Assembly (NCBI RefSeq): GCF_013409935.1
Contig: NZ_JACCCO010000002.1
Span: 1,302,001-1,366,000, forward strand
Direction: 5' to 3'
DNA: 64,000 bases
DNA from: Streptosporangium sandarakinum
Lineage (GTDB): Bacteria > Actinomycetota > Actinomycetes > Streptosporangiales > Streptosporangiaceae
Shown here: in pieces, positions 16,124 to 25,275 of the stretch
Numbering within the stretch: position 1 is the first letter of the stretch
Layout: the number at the start of each line of letters is the position of its first letter
The notes under the pieces: model-generated
What the model saw: only the letters and a program-made list of their open reading frames with translations
The model's database searches: none
What the model was told of the DNA's origin: nothing
Translations under genes and position numbers: made by a program

Positions 16124-17515
16124 ATGACCGAATACCGGATCGAGCACGACTCGATGGGCGAGGTACAGGTTCCGGCGAACGCGAAGTGGCGGGCGCAGAC
16201 ACAGCGGGCGGTGGAGAACTTCCCGATATCCGGGCGGGGGCTGGAGAGCCCGCACATCGCCGCCCTCGGCCTGATCAAGGCGGTCGCCGCCGAGGTCAAC
16301 GCCGAGCTGGGGGTCCTGGAGAAGGACCTGGCGCAGGCGATCGCCGAGGCCGCCACCGACGTCGCCGAGAACGAGTGGGACTCCGAGTTCCCGATCGACG
16401 TCTTCCAGACGGGCTCCGGCACCTCCTCCAACATGAACGCCAACGAGGTGATCGCCACCCTGGCCGAGGAGCGGCTGGGCCGTCCGGTCCATCCCAACGA
16501 CCACGTCAACGCCTCGCAGTCGTCCAACGACGTCTTCCCCACCTCCATCCACGTCGCCGCCGCGACCGAGGTGACCTATCACCTGATCCCCTCGCTCCGG
16601 CACCTGGCCACCGCGCTGCGGAGCAAGTCGCTGGAGTTCGAGGACGTGGTCAAGTCCGGCCGCACCCACCTGATGGACGCCACGCCGGTCACCCTCGGCC
16701 AGGAGTTCGGCGGGTACGCCACCCAGATCGACAACGCCGTCGCCCGGGTGCGCTCCGCCATCCCGCACCTGGCGCAGCTCCCGCTGGGCGGCACGGCCGT
16801 CGGCACCGGGATCAACACCCCGCCCGGCTTCGCTCCCAAGGTCATCGAGAAGCTCCGGGAGGCCACCGGGCTGCCGTTCTCCGAGGCTCCCGACCACTTC
16901 GAGGCCCAGGGCGCGCGGGATGCGATAGTGGAGCTCTCCGGGCAGCTCCGCACGGTCGCCGTCTCGCTCAACAAGATCGCCAACGACCTGCGGTGGATGG
17001 GATCCGGCCCCAGGGCGGGCCTCGGCGAGATCAACCTGCCCGACCTCCAGCCGGGGTCGTCGATCATGCCGGGCAAGGTCAACCCGGTGCTCCCCGAGGC
17101 GACGCACATGGTCGCCGCGCAGGTCATCGGGAACGACGCGGCGATCGCGTTCGCCGGGGCCTCGGGCAACTTCGAGCTCAACGTGATGCTGCCGGTCATC
17201 GCCCGCAACATCATGGAGTCCATCCGGCTGCTGGCCAACGTCTCCCGGCTGCTGGCCGACCGGTGCGTCCAGGGCGTCACGGCCAACGCCGGCCGGTTGC
17301 GCGAGTACGCCGAGTCGTCCCCGTCGATCGTCACGCCCCTCAACCGGTACGTCGGCTACGAGGAGGCGGCGAAGATCGCCAAGCAGGCCCTCGCCGAGCG
17401 CAGGACGATCCGCGAGATCGTCGTCGAGCGCGGCCACGTCGCCTCCGGCGCCGTCACCGAGGAGCAGCTCGACGACCTGCTGGACGTGCTGTCCATGACC
17501 CGGCGGCCGTCCTGA
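16124..17515 (+). CDS. fumC: Class II fumarate hydratase
   Basis: The 463-residue aspartase/fumarase superfamily enzyme shows [47 protein letters not shown] and the catalytic-loop signature [12 protein letters not shown]. It catalyses reversible hydration of fumarate to malate without an iron-sulfur cluster. ATG 16124 gives [17 protein letters not shown], the usual start. It is the second fumarase in the window and could serve when iron is scarce or oxygen stress damages the class I enzyme. Confidence 0.97.
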   Translation: MTEYRIEHDSMGEVQVPANAKWRAQTQRAVENFPISGRGLESPHIAALGLIKAVAAEVNAELGVLEKDLAQAIAEAATDVAENEWDSEFPIDVFQTGSGTSSNMNANEVIATLAEERLGRPVHPNDHVNASQSSNDVFPTSIHVAAATEVTYHLIPSLRHLATALRSKSLEFEDVVKSGRTHLMDATPVTLGQEFGGYATQIDNAVARVRSAIPHLAQLPLGGTAVGTGINTPPGFAPKVIEKLREATGLPFSEAPDHFEAQGARDAIVELSGQLRTVAVSLNKIANDLRWMGSGPRAGLGEINLPDLQPGSSIMPGKVNPVLPEATHMVAAQVIGNDAAIAFAGASGNFELNVMLPVIARNIMESIRLLANVSRLLADRCVQGVTANAGRLREYAESSPSIVTPLNRYVGYEEAAKIAKQALAERRTIREIVVERGHVASGAVTEEQLDDLLDVLSMTRRPS

Positions 17516-17615
17516 CGTGCTTCCCCGACCGGCGGCCGGGGAACGCCGTGGAAGACTCGGTGTCCCCGATTCCGCCCCGGACCGTGTCCGGGGCCTCCCC
17601 GCAGGAGGATCGAAC

Positions 17616-18002
17616 ATGGCACAGGTCAAGTTCTACGGTCGCCGCGACGTCTGGGCCGGCAGGCGCCGGGAGCTCTCCGACACCGTCCACGGCTGCCTGA
17701 CGGAGGCGTGGAGGCTCCCCGCCGACAAGCGGTTCCACCGGTTCCTGCTGCTGGACGCCGAGGACATGGTCTGCCCGCAGCGGAGCGAGCGGTACCTCAT
17801 CGTGGAGATCGTCTGCTTCGAGGGCCGCTCCCCGCAGGCCAAGCGCGACCTGATCCGCACCCTGTTCGCCAGGGCGCAGGAGGACCTCGGCCTGCCGCCC
17901 GCGGACCTGGAGATCGTGATCCTGGAGGCGCCGCAGGTCAACTGGGGCATCCGGGGCCTGCCGGGTGACGAGCTGGCGCTGACCTACCCGGTCACCGTCT
18001 GA
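17616..18002 (+). CDS. Tautomerase-family protein
   Basis: The 128-residue protein has VKFYGRRDVWAGRRRELSDTVHGCL, RSERYLIVEIVCFEGRSPQAKRDLI and LEIVILEAPQVNWGIRG, matching the fused tautomerase (MIF/4-OT-like) proteins of actinobacteria. ATG 17616 follows a good ribosome site (AGGAGGATCGAAC). Members usually use an N-terminal Pro; here the residue after Met is Ala, so classical tautomerase chemistry is doubtful. It lies 100 nt after fumC in the same direction. Confidence 0.8.
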   Translation: MAQVKFYGRRDVWAGRRRELSDTVHGCLTEAWRLPADKRFHRFLLLDAEDMVCPQRSERYLIVEIVCFEGRSPQAKRDLIRTLFARAQEDLGLPPADLEIVILEAPQVNWGIRGLPGDELALTYPVTV

Positions 18003-18031
18003 GGGACCGTCCACGCCCGCCCCGGCCGGAC

Positions 18032-18066
18032 GAGCGGATCCTCCCGACTCCCAGGAGGATCCGCTC
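18032..18066 (+). terminator. Strong hairpin after the tautomerase gene
   Basis: A perfect 13-bp inverted repeat GAGCGGATCCTCC-N9-GGAGGATCCGCTC lies 30 nt after the stop. Confidence 0.7.
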
Positions 18067-18131
18067 CGCACACATAGCCGACCATTGGACTATGGCGACC
18101 GCATACATGGGCCGGTGTTCGGCTGATTGCC

Positions 18132-18145
18132 TAGATTCGGCAGCA
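18132..18145 (+). promoter_or_regulatory. -10 box of a leaderless SDR mRNA
   Basis: TAGATT (18132-18137) is followed by 7 nt and then ATG 18145. This spacing puts the transcription start on the start codon, and it supports the long N-terminus of the dehydrogenase. Confidence 0.55.
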
Positions 18146-19041
18146 TGGTGACTCCTCCACTCCCTGAAGAGAGCGGCTTCTCGCTTTCCTCGGCCGAGGT
18201 GGGCGACGGACAAGCCCTGCCCGTTTCGAACACAGGGACCGTATCAATGAAGCGATTCCCCCACCGGGAGAACCCGACAACCCACTCGCCAGATCTGACG
18301 GACCTGACAGGACGCCAGGCCGTGGTGACCGGGGCGGGCAGCGGGATCGGGCGTGCCTGCGCGCACCGTCTGGCCGCCGCCGGGGCGCACGTGGTGGTGG
18401 TCGACATGGACGCGGAGGCCACCGCGAAGGTGGCCGCGGAGGTCTCCGGCACGCCGGTGGTCGCGGACCTGTCGACGCCGGACTTCACCGACGCCCTCCC
18501 ACCGGGTACGGACATCGTGGTCAACAACGCCGGCTTCCAGCACGTCGCGCCGATCGAGGACTTCCCGCCGGAGGTCTTCGCGAAGATCCTCAAGGTCATG
18601 GTCGAGGCCCCCTTCCTGCTGGTGAGGTCGGTCCTGCCGGGGATGTACGAGCGCGGCTGGGGCCGCGTCGTCAACATCTCCTCCATCCACGGGCTGCGCG
18701 CCTCGCCGTACAAGGCGGCGTACGTCACGGCCAAACACGCGCTGGAGGGGCTGTCGAAGGTCATCGCCCTGGAGGGCGCCCCGCACGGGGTCACCTCCAC
18801 CTGTGTGTGTCCCGGCTACGTCCGCACGCCGCTGGTCGAGAAGCAGATCGACGCCCAGGCCGAGACGCACGGGATCGGCAGGGACGAGGTGATCGAGAGG
18901 ATCATGCTGGCCCCGGCCGCGATCAAGCGGCTGATCGAGCCGGAGGAGGTGGCCGAGCTGGTCGCCTACCTCTGCGGCCCGCACGGCTCGTTCCTCACCG
19001 GGGTGTCCCTGCCCGTCGACGGCGGCTGGACCGCCCACTGA
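18145..19041 (+). CDS. SDR-family dehydrogenase, probably 3-hydroxybutyrate dehydrogenase
   Basis: The 298-residue protein carries the NAD site TGAGSGIGRA, NNAG, and the catalytic Ser-Tyr-Lys set in NISSIHG and AAYVTAKH, with the C-terminal PVDGGWTAH. The region SSIHGLRASPYKAAYVTAKHALEG and the VEKQIDAQA segment resemble D-3-hydroxybutyrate dehydrogenases, which oxidise 3-hydroxybutyrate to acetoacetate. Two starts are possible: ATG 18145 (leaderless promoter) or ATG 18247, which removes a 34-residue non-conserved N-terminus. Neighbouring transporter and esterase genes support the 3-hydroxybutyrate role. Confidence 0.82.
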   Translation: MVTPPLPEESGFSLSSAEVGDGQALPVSNTGTVSMKRFPHRENPTTHSPDLTDLTGRQAVVTGAGSGIGRACAHRLAAAGAHVVVVDMDAEATAKVAAEVSGTPVVADLSTPDFTDALPPGTDIVVNNAGFQHVAPIEDFPPEVFAKILKVMVEAPFLLVRSVLPGMYERGWGRVVNISSIHGLRASPYKAAYVTAKHALEGLSKVIALEGAPHGVTSTCVCPGYVRTPLVEKQIDAQAETHGIGRDEVIERIMLAPAAIKRLIEPEEVAELVAYLCGPHGSFLTGVSLPVDGGWTAH

Positions 19042-19043
19042 CC

Positions 19044-19070
19044 CCCGGCCCGCGCGGGGCGCGGGCCGGG
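19044..19070 (+). terminator. Hairpin after the SDR gene
   Basis: A perfect 11-bp inverted repeat CCCGGCCCGCG-N5-CGCGGGCCGGG begins 2 nt after the stop codon. Confidence 0.65.
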
Positions 19071-19183
19071 CACCACCTCGCGCCCGCGGCGCGAGGGAGG
19101 CCGGCGGGCCGCTCCCCGCGCCCGGCGACGGGAACCTCCGGGACAGACCGGGATGGACAGGAAGTACGGCGACAATGGAGGGC

Positions 19184-21121
19184 ATGAACGCAGGGATCTT
19201 CCTCGAACTGCTGGCCAGGGAAGCGTCGTCGGTCGAGTTCGAGGGGCCCATCCTGGCCGCCCGCGCCGCCGGGGCGGACGCGGCCACGCTCGCCGAGCTG
19301 GAGGAGGCCAAGCTCACCGCGCTGAAGGTGCGGGCGCAACTGTCGCGCCGGGCCCGGCGGGAGGCGGAGCTGGCCGCCCTGTTCGACACGGCGAGCGACC
19401 TGGCGGGGCTGCGCGACCTCGACGCCGTGCTGGAGGCGATCGTGCGCCGGGCCCGGCAGCTCCTGGGCACCGACGTCGCCTACATGACGCTGATCGACTC
19501 CGAGCGGGGCGACACCCGGATGCGGGTGACCGACGGCTCGGTGTCGGCGAAGTTCCGCAACGTGCGGCTGGCCATGGGCACCGGTCTGGGCGGGCTGGTC
19601 GCCCAGACCGCCACGCCGTACGCGACGGCCGACTACTTCGCCGACGAGCGGTTCGACCACAGGGCGCACATCGACGAGGCCGTCCACGACGAGGGTCTGG
19701 TCGCCATCCTCGGCGTGCCGCTGAAGCTCGGCGCGCGGGTCATCGGCGTGCTGTTCGCCTCCAACCGGAGCGTGCGGCCGTTCACCCAGGACGAGGTGGT
19801 GCTGCTCGGCTCGCTGGCCGCGCACGCCGCGGTGGCCATCGACAACGCCCGGCTGCTGCAGGAGACCAGGAACGCCCTGGAGGAGCTCAGCGAGGCCAGC
19901 CGGCAGGCCAAGGCGCACGGTGAGGCGGTGGAACGGGCCGCGCTGGCGCACGACCGGATGGCCGGGCTGGTGCTGCGCGGCGGCGGGGTCAGGGATGTCG
20001 CCGCCGTGGTCACCGAGGTGCTCGGCGGCTCGCTGGTCGTCCTGGACGAGACCGGGCAGGCGATCACCGGGGACCTCGGCGCGCTGGACCCGGGCGAGGA
20101 CGCGCACGGATCGGGCCGGCCGGGCCGATCGGGGAAGGGCCCGGCGCGCGGCGGCCGGGCGGCCGGGACCACCGCGGAGGCCATCGCCGAGGCCGCGCGG
20201 TCGTCGCGGGCGCTGGGCCGTACGGTCCGCAAGGGCAACCTGCTGGTCGCCTCGATGGACGTGGGCGGCGAGCCGCTGTGCACGCTGGTGCTGCGGCACG
20301 AGGGCCCGGTGGCCGACACCGACCAGCGCATCCTGGAGCGGGCCGCGCTGGTCACCGCGCTGCTGCTGCTGTCGCGGCGCACCGCGGCCGAGGCCGAGGG
20401 CCGGGTCAGGGGCGAGCTGCTGGACGACCTGATCTCCCGGCCCGGCCTGGACGGCCTGGCGCAGCGGGCCCGGCGGGTCGGGGTCGACCTGAACGCCGAC
20501 CACGTGGTGATCGTGGTCCGCCACGGCGGGGGGCGCGAGCGCGCCGCGTTCTGGGCCTCCTCCCAGGCCACGCTGAAGGGCGGCCTGGCGGCCCTGCGGG
20601 GCGACGAGGTGGTGCTGCTGCTCCCCGGCGACCGGCCCGGCCCCCTGGCCAAGCGGGTGGCGTCCGAGCTGAGCGCGTCCCTCGGGCGCCCGGCCACCGC
20701 GGGCGCCGCCGGCCCGGTGCGCGACGCGGAGCCGATCGCCGCCGCCCACCGCGAGGCGCAGCGCTGCGCCGACGCGCTGCTCGCCCTGGGCCGGACGGGG
20801 GACGGCGCGAGCGCCGCCGAGCTGGGCTTCGTCGGGCTGCTCGTCGGCGACGGGCACGACATCGAGGCGTTCCTGGCCTCGACGCTCGGCCCGGTGCTCG
20901 CCTACGACGCGCGCCGGGGGACCGCCCTGGAGCGCACGCTCACCGCCTACTACGCCGCCGGGGGCTCGCTGTCGCGCACCGCCGAGGCCCTGCACATCCA
21001 CGTCAACACCGTCACCCAGCGGCTGGACCGGATCGGCCGGCTCCTCGGCGCGGGCTGGCAGGACCCCGACCGGGCCCTGGAGATCCAGCTCGCCCTGCGT
21101 CTCCACCGCCTCAGCCACTGA
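19184..21121 (+). CDS. GAF-domain regulator with PucR/CdaR-type C-terminal helix-turn-helix
   Basis: The 645-residue protein has a short coiled N-terminus, a GAF sensor domain at about residues 60-220 (AIVRRARQLLGTDVAYMTLIDS, GLVAILGVPLKLGARVIGVLFASNR), a middle GGDEF-like/CdaR region and a PucR-type HTH at the C-terminus (TLTAYYAAGGSLSRTAEALHIHVNTVTQRLDRIGRLLG). Such regulators activate catabolic genes in response to small molecules. ATG 19184 follows GGAGGG. It sits between the 3-hydroxybutyrate dehydrogenase and the transporter operon and is the most likely regulator of both. Confidence 0.88.
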   Translation: MNAGIFLELLAREASSVEFEGPILAARAAGADAATLAELEEAKLTALKVRAQLSRRARREAELAALFDTASDLAGLRDLDAVLEAIVRRARQLLGTDVAYMTLIDSERGDTRMRVTDGSVSAKFRNVRLAMGTGLGGLVAQTATPYATADYFADERFDHRAHIDEAVHDEGLVAILGVPLKLGARVIGVLFASNRSVRPFTQDEVVLLGSLAAHAAVAIDNARLLQETRNALEELSEASRQAKAHGEAVERAALAHDRMAGLVLRGGGVRDVAAVVTEVLGGSLVVLDETGQAITGDLGALDPGEDAHGSGRPGRSGKGPARGGRAAGTTAEAIAEAARSSRALGRTVRKGNLLVASMDVGGEPLCTLVLRHEGPVADTDQRILERAALVTALLLLSRRTAAEAEGRVRGELLDDLISRPGLDGLAQRARRVGVDLNADHVVIVVRHGGGRERAAFWASSQATLKGGLAALRGDEVVLLLPGDRPGPLAKRVASELSASLGRPATAGAAGPVRDAEPIAAAHREAQRCADALLALGRTGDGASAAELGFVGLLVGDGHDIEAFLASTLGPVLAYDARRGTALERTLTAYYAAGGSLSRTAEALHIHVNTVTQRLDRIGRLLGAGWQDPDRALEIQLALRLHRLSH

Positions 21122-21162
21122 CCCGCCGGCCCTTTCCCGCGCCCCGGCGACCGGCCCGGAGC

Positions 21163-21304
21163 CGCGACCGCCCACCGGCCTGACCCGCGACCGTTCACCG
21201 GCCCACGGCCGCCCACCGGCCCGCGACCGTTCACCGGCCCGACCCGTGGCCGCCCACCGGCCCGCGACCGCCCATCCGCCTGACCCGTGGCCGTTCGCCG
21301 GCCC
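21163..21304 (+). repeat. Degenerate tandem repeat of about 20 bp, seven units
   Basis: Variants of CGCGACCG(CC/TT)CACCGGCC followed by TGACC or CGACC run through most of 21163-21304. The array fills the first half of the 387-bp gap 21122-21508, which contains no gene. Confidence 0.8.
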
Positions 21305-21350
21305 TGCCGCGCCGTCCGGCTCCGCCGCCCCTCGCGCCCGGGTCACGATC

Positions 21351-21412
21351 CGGTAAGCCCCCTTACCGCCCACCCCGCCAGGTGTCGTGATCCCGGGTGT
21401 CCACATACACCC
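21351..21412. promoter_or_regulatory. Two operator-like palindromes before the MHS transporter
   Basis: CGGTAAG-CCCC-CTTACCG (21351-21368) and GGGTGT-N6-ACACCC (21395-21412) are perfect inverted repeats in the 387-bp regulatory gap. They are probable protein-binding sites; the regulators are not known. Confidence 0.5.
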
Positions 21413-21442
21413 GCCTCCCGCTGTGGTGACCGCACCCATAGG

Positions 21443-21458
21443 AGTGACGCCGGTCACT
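21443..21458. promoter_or_regulatory. CRP/GlxR-type site upstream of the MHS transporter
   Basis: AGTGACGCCGGTCACT has the GTGA-N6-TCAC core of actinobacterial CRP-family sites, as a perfect 6-bp dyad. It is 51 bp upstream of the transporter start, where carbon-source control of uptake would be expected. Confidence 0.55.
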
Positions 21459-21508
21459 ACGTACCGTGAGCCGACATCCCCCCAACAGCGCAACCTTTGG
21501 TGAGTGAG

Positions 21509-22843
21509 ATGACAGAAAAAACCCGAACCCCTATCGGCAAGATCGTCGCCGCCAGCCTGATCGGCACGACGATCGAGTGGTACGACTACTTTCTGTACGG
21601 ATCCGCCGCCGCGCTGGTCTTCCCCGCCCTCTTCTTCCCCAAGTCCGACCCGCTGACCGGCACCCTGCTGGCGTTCCTGACCTACGCGGTCGGCTTCGTG
21701 GCCCGCCCGCTCGGCGCGCTCGTCTTCGGCCACTACGGCGACCTCCTCGGCCGCAAGAAGCTCCTGGTCATCAGCCTGCTGATGATGGGCGTCGCGACCT
21801 TCCTGATCGGCTGCCTGCCGACCTACGCGACGGTCGGCGCCGCGGCCCCGCTGCTGCTGACCGCCCTGCGGCTGGTCCAGGGCTTCGCCCTCGGCGGCGA
21901 GTGGGGCGGCGCGGTGCTCATCGTCTCCGAGCACGGCGACCCGAACCGGCGCGGGTTCTGGGCCTCCTGGCCGCAGTCCGGCGCCCCCGGCGGCAACCTG
22001 CTGGCCACCGCGGTGCTCGCGGTGCTGGCCGCGTTCCAGAGCGACGAGGCGTTCAACAGCTGGGGCTGGCGCATCCCGTTCCTGCTGTCCGGCGTCCTGG
22101 TGCTGATCGGCCTGTGGATCCGCCTGTCCATCAGCGAGTCGCCGATCTTCCAGCAGGCGGTCGCCAACGCCGAGCACAAGCCCGTCAAGCGCATGCCCAT
22201 GGCCGACGTGTTCCGCTACCACTGGCGCGACGTCCTCATCGCGATCGGCGCCCGCTTCGCGGAGAACGTCTCCTACTACGTGATCACCGCGTTCGTGCTG
22301 GTGTACGCCACCGAGGCGGCGAAGCTGGACAAGCCCATGGTGCTCAACGCGGTGCTCATCGGCTCGGCCATCCACTTCTTCTCGATCCCGATGTGGGGCG
22401 CGCTGTCCGACAGGCTGGGCCGGCGCCCGGTCTACCTGCTCGGCGCGGCCGGGGTGGGCGTGTGGGCCTTCGCCTTCTTCCCGCTGATCGACACCAAGAA
22501 CTTCTTCGCGGTCACCCTGGCGGTCACGGTCGGCCTGATCCTGCACGGCGCGATGTACGGCCCGCAGGCCGCGTTCTTCTCCGAGCTGTTCGCCACCCGG
22601 ATGCGCTACTCGGGCGTGTCGGTCGGCGCGCAGCTCGCCTCGATCATCGCCGGCGGCGTCGCCCCGCTGATCGCGGTGGCCCTGCTGCAGCAGTACGGCT
22701 CCGCCCTGCCGATCATGCTGTACGTGCTCTTCGCCGCCGTGGTCACCCTGATCACCGTCTTCGTCGCCCGGGAGACCAAGGACCGCGACCTGGCCACCGT
22801 GCGCGCCGAGGGCGACACCGCCTCCGCCCCGACCGTCCGCTGA
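21509..22843 (+). CDS. MHS-family MFS transporter
   Basis: The 444-residue protein has 12 predicted helices and the metabolite:H+ symporter marks GTTIEWYDYFLYG, RPLGALVFGHYGDLLGRKKLL, GFALGGEWGGAVL and LSDRLGRRP. Known substrates include shikimate, alpha-ketoglutarate, proline/betaine and hydroxy acids. ATG 21509 (MTEKTRTPIGK) is preferred; GTG 21500 and TTG 21497 are in frame. It is followed closely by two hydrolase genes and shares the locus with a 3-hydroxybutyrate dehydrogenase, so it may import 3-hydroxybutyrate or a related acid. This substrate is inferred. Confidence 0.92.
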   Translation: MTEKTRTPIGKIVAASLIGTTIEWYDYFLYGSAAALVFPALFFPKSDPLTGTLLAFLTYAVGFVARPLGALVFGHYGDLLGRKKLLVISLLMMGVATFLIGCLPTYATVGAAAPLLLTALRLVQGFALGGEWGGAVLIVSEHGDPNRRGFWASWPQSGAPGGNLLATAVLAVLAAFQSDEAFNSWGWRIPFLLSGVLVLIGLWIRLSISESPIFQQAVANAEHKPVKRMPMADVFRYHWRDVLIAIGARFAENVSYYVITAFVLVYATEAAKLDKPMVLNAVLIGSAIHFFSIPMWGALSDRLGRRPVYLLGAAGVGVWAFAFFPLIDTKNFFAVTLAVTVGLILHGAMYGPQAAFFSELFATRMRYSGVSVGAQLASIIAGGVAPLIAVALLQQYGSALPIMLYVLFAAVVTLITVFVARETKDRDLATVRAEGDTASAPTVR

Positions 22844-22864
22844 ACCCATATCGGAGATCACCAG

Positions 22865-23884
22865 ATGCACATCGAGAGCCGGCGGGTGCCCACCGCCCGG
22901 ATCACCCAGAACGTCCTGACGACCGGGGTGGCCGAAGGCGAACCGGTGCTGTTCGTCCACGGCAACGTGTCGAGCTCCGTCTTCTGGCGGGAGACGATGC
23001 TCGCCCTGCCCGGCGGCTACCGGCCGCTCGCGGTGGACCTGCGCGGCTTCGGCGAGAGCGACCCGGCGCCGATCGACGCCACCCGCGGCCTGCGGGACTT
23101 CTCCGACGACGTCCTCGCGCTCGTCGACGCCCTCGACCTGTCCGGCGTGCACCTGGTGGGGTGGAGCATGGGCGGCGGGGTCGTGCTGCAGGCGCTGCGC
23201 GACCGGCCCTCGGCCGTGCGGAGCGTGACGCTGGTCAACCCGGTCTCGCCGTACGGCTTCGGCGGCACGCACGGGCCGGACGGCACGCTGAACCACCCCG
23301 ACGGGGCGGGCGGCGGCGGGGGGACGGCCAACCCCGAGTTCGTGCGGCTGCTGGCCGCCGGCGACCGGTCGGCCGACTCGCCCCTGTCGCCGCGGAGCGT
23401 GCTGCGCGCCACGTACGTCAAGCCCGGCACGGTGCTCGACCCCGGGGACGAGGACGTCTTCGTCGAGTCGATGCTCACCACGAGGATCGGCGAGGACAAC
23501 TACCCGGGCGACGCGGTCCCCTCGGACGCCTGGCCCGGGACGGCCCCCGGCCACCGCGGGGTGCTCAACACCATGGCCCCCACGTACCTGCGGCTGGACG
23601 ACCTGCACACCGTCGACCCCAAGCCGCCGGTCCTGTGGGTCAGGGGCGACTCCGACGTGATCGTCTCCGACACCTCGATGCTCGACCTCGCCCACCTGGG
23701 CGCCCTCGGAATCGTCCCCGGGTCCCCCGGCACCCCGGCCCAGCCGATGGTGACCCAGACGAGGACCGTGCTGCGGCGGTACGGGAACTTCGCCGAGGTC
23801 GTCCTCGACTGCGGGCACAGCCCGCACGTCGAGCGGCCCGAGGAGTTCCGCGCCGCCCTCGCCGACCACCTGAAGCGGAGCTGA
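22865..23884 (+). CDS. Alpha/beta-hydrolase
   Basis: The 339-residue protein has FVHGNVSSSVFW (oxyanion region), the nucleophile elbow GWSMGGGVV, a late Asp in VRGDSDVIV and the catalytic His in CGHSPHVERPEEF. There is no signal peptide, so it is cytoplasmic. ATG 22865 is 21 nt after the transporter stop and follows a GGAGATCACC ribosome site. A disordered Gly-rich insert (GAGGGGG) sits in the cap region. It probably cleaves an ester or lactone brought in by the transporter; the substrate is unknown. Confidence 0.88.
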   Translation: MHIESRRVPTARITQNVLTTGVAEGEPVLFVHGNVSSSVFWRETMLALPGGYRPLAVDLRGFGESDPAPIDATRGLRDFSDDVLALVDALDLSGVHLVGWSMGGGVVLQALRDRPSAVRSVTLVNPVSPYGFGGTHGPDGTLNHPDGAGGGGGTANPEFVRLLAAGDRSADSPLSPRSVLRATYVKPGTVLDPGDEDVFVESMLTTRIGEDNYPGDAVPSDAWPGTAPGHRGVLNTMAPTYLRLDDLHTVDPKPPVLWVRGDSDVIVSDTSMLDLAHLGALGIVPGSPGTPAQPMVTQTRTVLRRYGNFAEVVLDCGHSPHVERPEEFRAALADHLKRS

Positions 23885-23889
23885 GAGGC

Positions 23890-25275
23890 ATGACGATGGC
23901 ATCGACGGCGACTTCCCGGCGCCGCCGGCCCGCCGCGCTCGCGGCGGGCCTGGCCCTCCTCACCGCCGCCCTGTCCGCGGGCGCCCCGGCCGCCGCCGCC
24001 GAGACGGCCGGCGCTTCCGGCATCGGCCGGCACTGCGCGCTGATGGGCCTGCTGACGGTCGTGGGCGCCGAGCACCAGGAGAAGTCCTGCCTGGACGACC
24101 TCACCACCGCCGGAACGGTCGCCTCCGGGCACACCGACCCCGCCGACTGGGCGGGCCTGCACCCGGCCGGGGCGACCAGCCCGTCCGGCGTGCCCGGCGT
24201 CCAGATCGACGGTTACTTCCCCGACACCTCCACCACCAACACCAACCACGGCTGGAACCACGACTCGCAGTTCGTGATCCGGCTCCCTGACGACTGGAAC
24301 GGCGGGCTGGTCGTCGCGGGCACCCCCGGCAACCGCGAGCAGTACGCCAACGACTTCGTCATCTCCGACTGGGCGCTGGCGAAGGGCTACGCCTACGCGG
24401 CGACGGACAAGGGCAACACCGGCGTCGGCTTCTACAAGGACGGCAAGAAGCCGGGGGACGCGCTCGCCGAGTGGAACACCCGGGTCACACAGGTGGCGCT
24501 GGCCGCCAAGGCCGTCGCCGCGCAGCGGTACGGCAGGCTCCCCCGCCGCACCTACGCCGCGGGCATCTCCAACGGCGGCTACCTCGTCCGCTGGCAGCTG
24601 GAGAACCGGCCGTGGCTCTACGACGGCGGGGTGGACTGGGAGGGCACCCTGTGGACGCAGGACGACAATCTCCTGACCTTCCTGCCGCCCGCGCTGCGGG
24701 CCTATCCCAAGGGTGACGCCCAGGCGATGTACGACGCCGGCTACGCCAAGGGGTCGGAGTTCCTGTGGCCGTTCCACCACCAGGTGTACTGGGACCTCAC
24801 CCAGCGGCTCTACCGCGAGGAGCTCGACCCGGGCTACGACGGCGACACCGACGCCGGCACGCCGTTCTGCGCCTCGGGCACGCCGGACTGCGACGCCGAC
24901 TACGACTACGCGGCCCGCGGGAAGTACGTCGCGCCCGCGGTGAGGAAGATCGAGCTGACCGGGCGGATCGGCAAGCCCCTGATCACCCTGCAGGGCACGC
25001 TGGACACGCTGCTGCCGATCTCCCGCACCGGGGACGTCTACGCGAAGATGGTCGGAGACCGGCCGTTCCGCTACTACCGGATCGCCGACGGCACCCACAC
25101 CGACGGCCTGTACGCGAGCTTCCCGGACAGGCTGCGGCCGATGCTGCCGTGCTTCCGCACCGCCTTCGACGCCCTCGCGGGCTGGGTGGAGAAGGGCCAG
25201 GCTCCCCCGCCGAGCGCGACGCTGCCACGCCCGGAGAGCGGTGACCTCGTCAACGCCTGTCAGCTCGGCAGGTAG
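23890..25275 (+). CDS. Secreted alpha/beta-hydrolase, possibly a 3-hydroxybutyrate-oligomer hydrolase or tannase-like esterase
   Basis: The 461-residue protein starts with a clear Sec signal peptide (RRRRPAALAAGLALLTAALSA, cleavage after an AAAA motif). The nucleophile elbow AAGISNGGYL has the SNGG form seen in 3-hydroxybutyrate-oligomer hydrolases; FVIRLPDDWNGGLVVAGTPG and ITLQGTLDTLLPI are typical of that group and of tannase-like esterases. Several Cys residues fit a secreted enzyme. It is the last gene of the transporter operon, 5 nt after the cytoplasmic hydrolase, and its 3' end overlaps the opposing glycosyltransferase gene by 16 bp. Context favours extracellular ester breakdown. Confidence 0.72.
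   Translation: MTMASTATSRRRRPAALAAGLALLTAALSAGAPAAAAETAGASGIGRHCALMGLLTVVGAEHQEKSCLDDLTTAGTVASGHTDPADWAGLHPAGATSPSGVPGVQIDGYFPDTSTTNTNHGWNHDSQFVIRLPDDWNGGLVVAGTPGNREQYANDFVISDWALAKGYAYAATDKGNTGVGFYKDGKKPGDALAEWNTRVTQVALAAKAVAAQRYGRLPRRTYAAGISNGGYLVRWQLENRPWLYDGGVDWEGTLWTQDDNLLTFLPPALRAYPKGDAQAMYDAGYAKGSEFLWPFHHQVYWDLTQRLYREELDPGYDGDTDAGTPFCASGTPDCDADYDYAARGKYVAPAVRKIELTGRIGKPLITLQGTLDTLLPISRTGDVYAKMVGDRPFRYYRIADGTHTDGLYASFPDRLRPMLPCFRTAFDALAGWVEKGQAPPPSATLPRPESGDLVNACQLGR

Noticed and set aside
21163..21304. CRISPR-like array
   Set aside because: Units are adjacent and degenerate without unique spacers, and no cas genes are present.
18995..23902. A 1635-codon open frame on the minus strand
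   Set aside because: It runs opposite to several genes with clear motifs, has a His/Gln/Arg-rich antisense composition and no family likeness.
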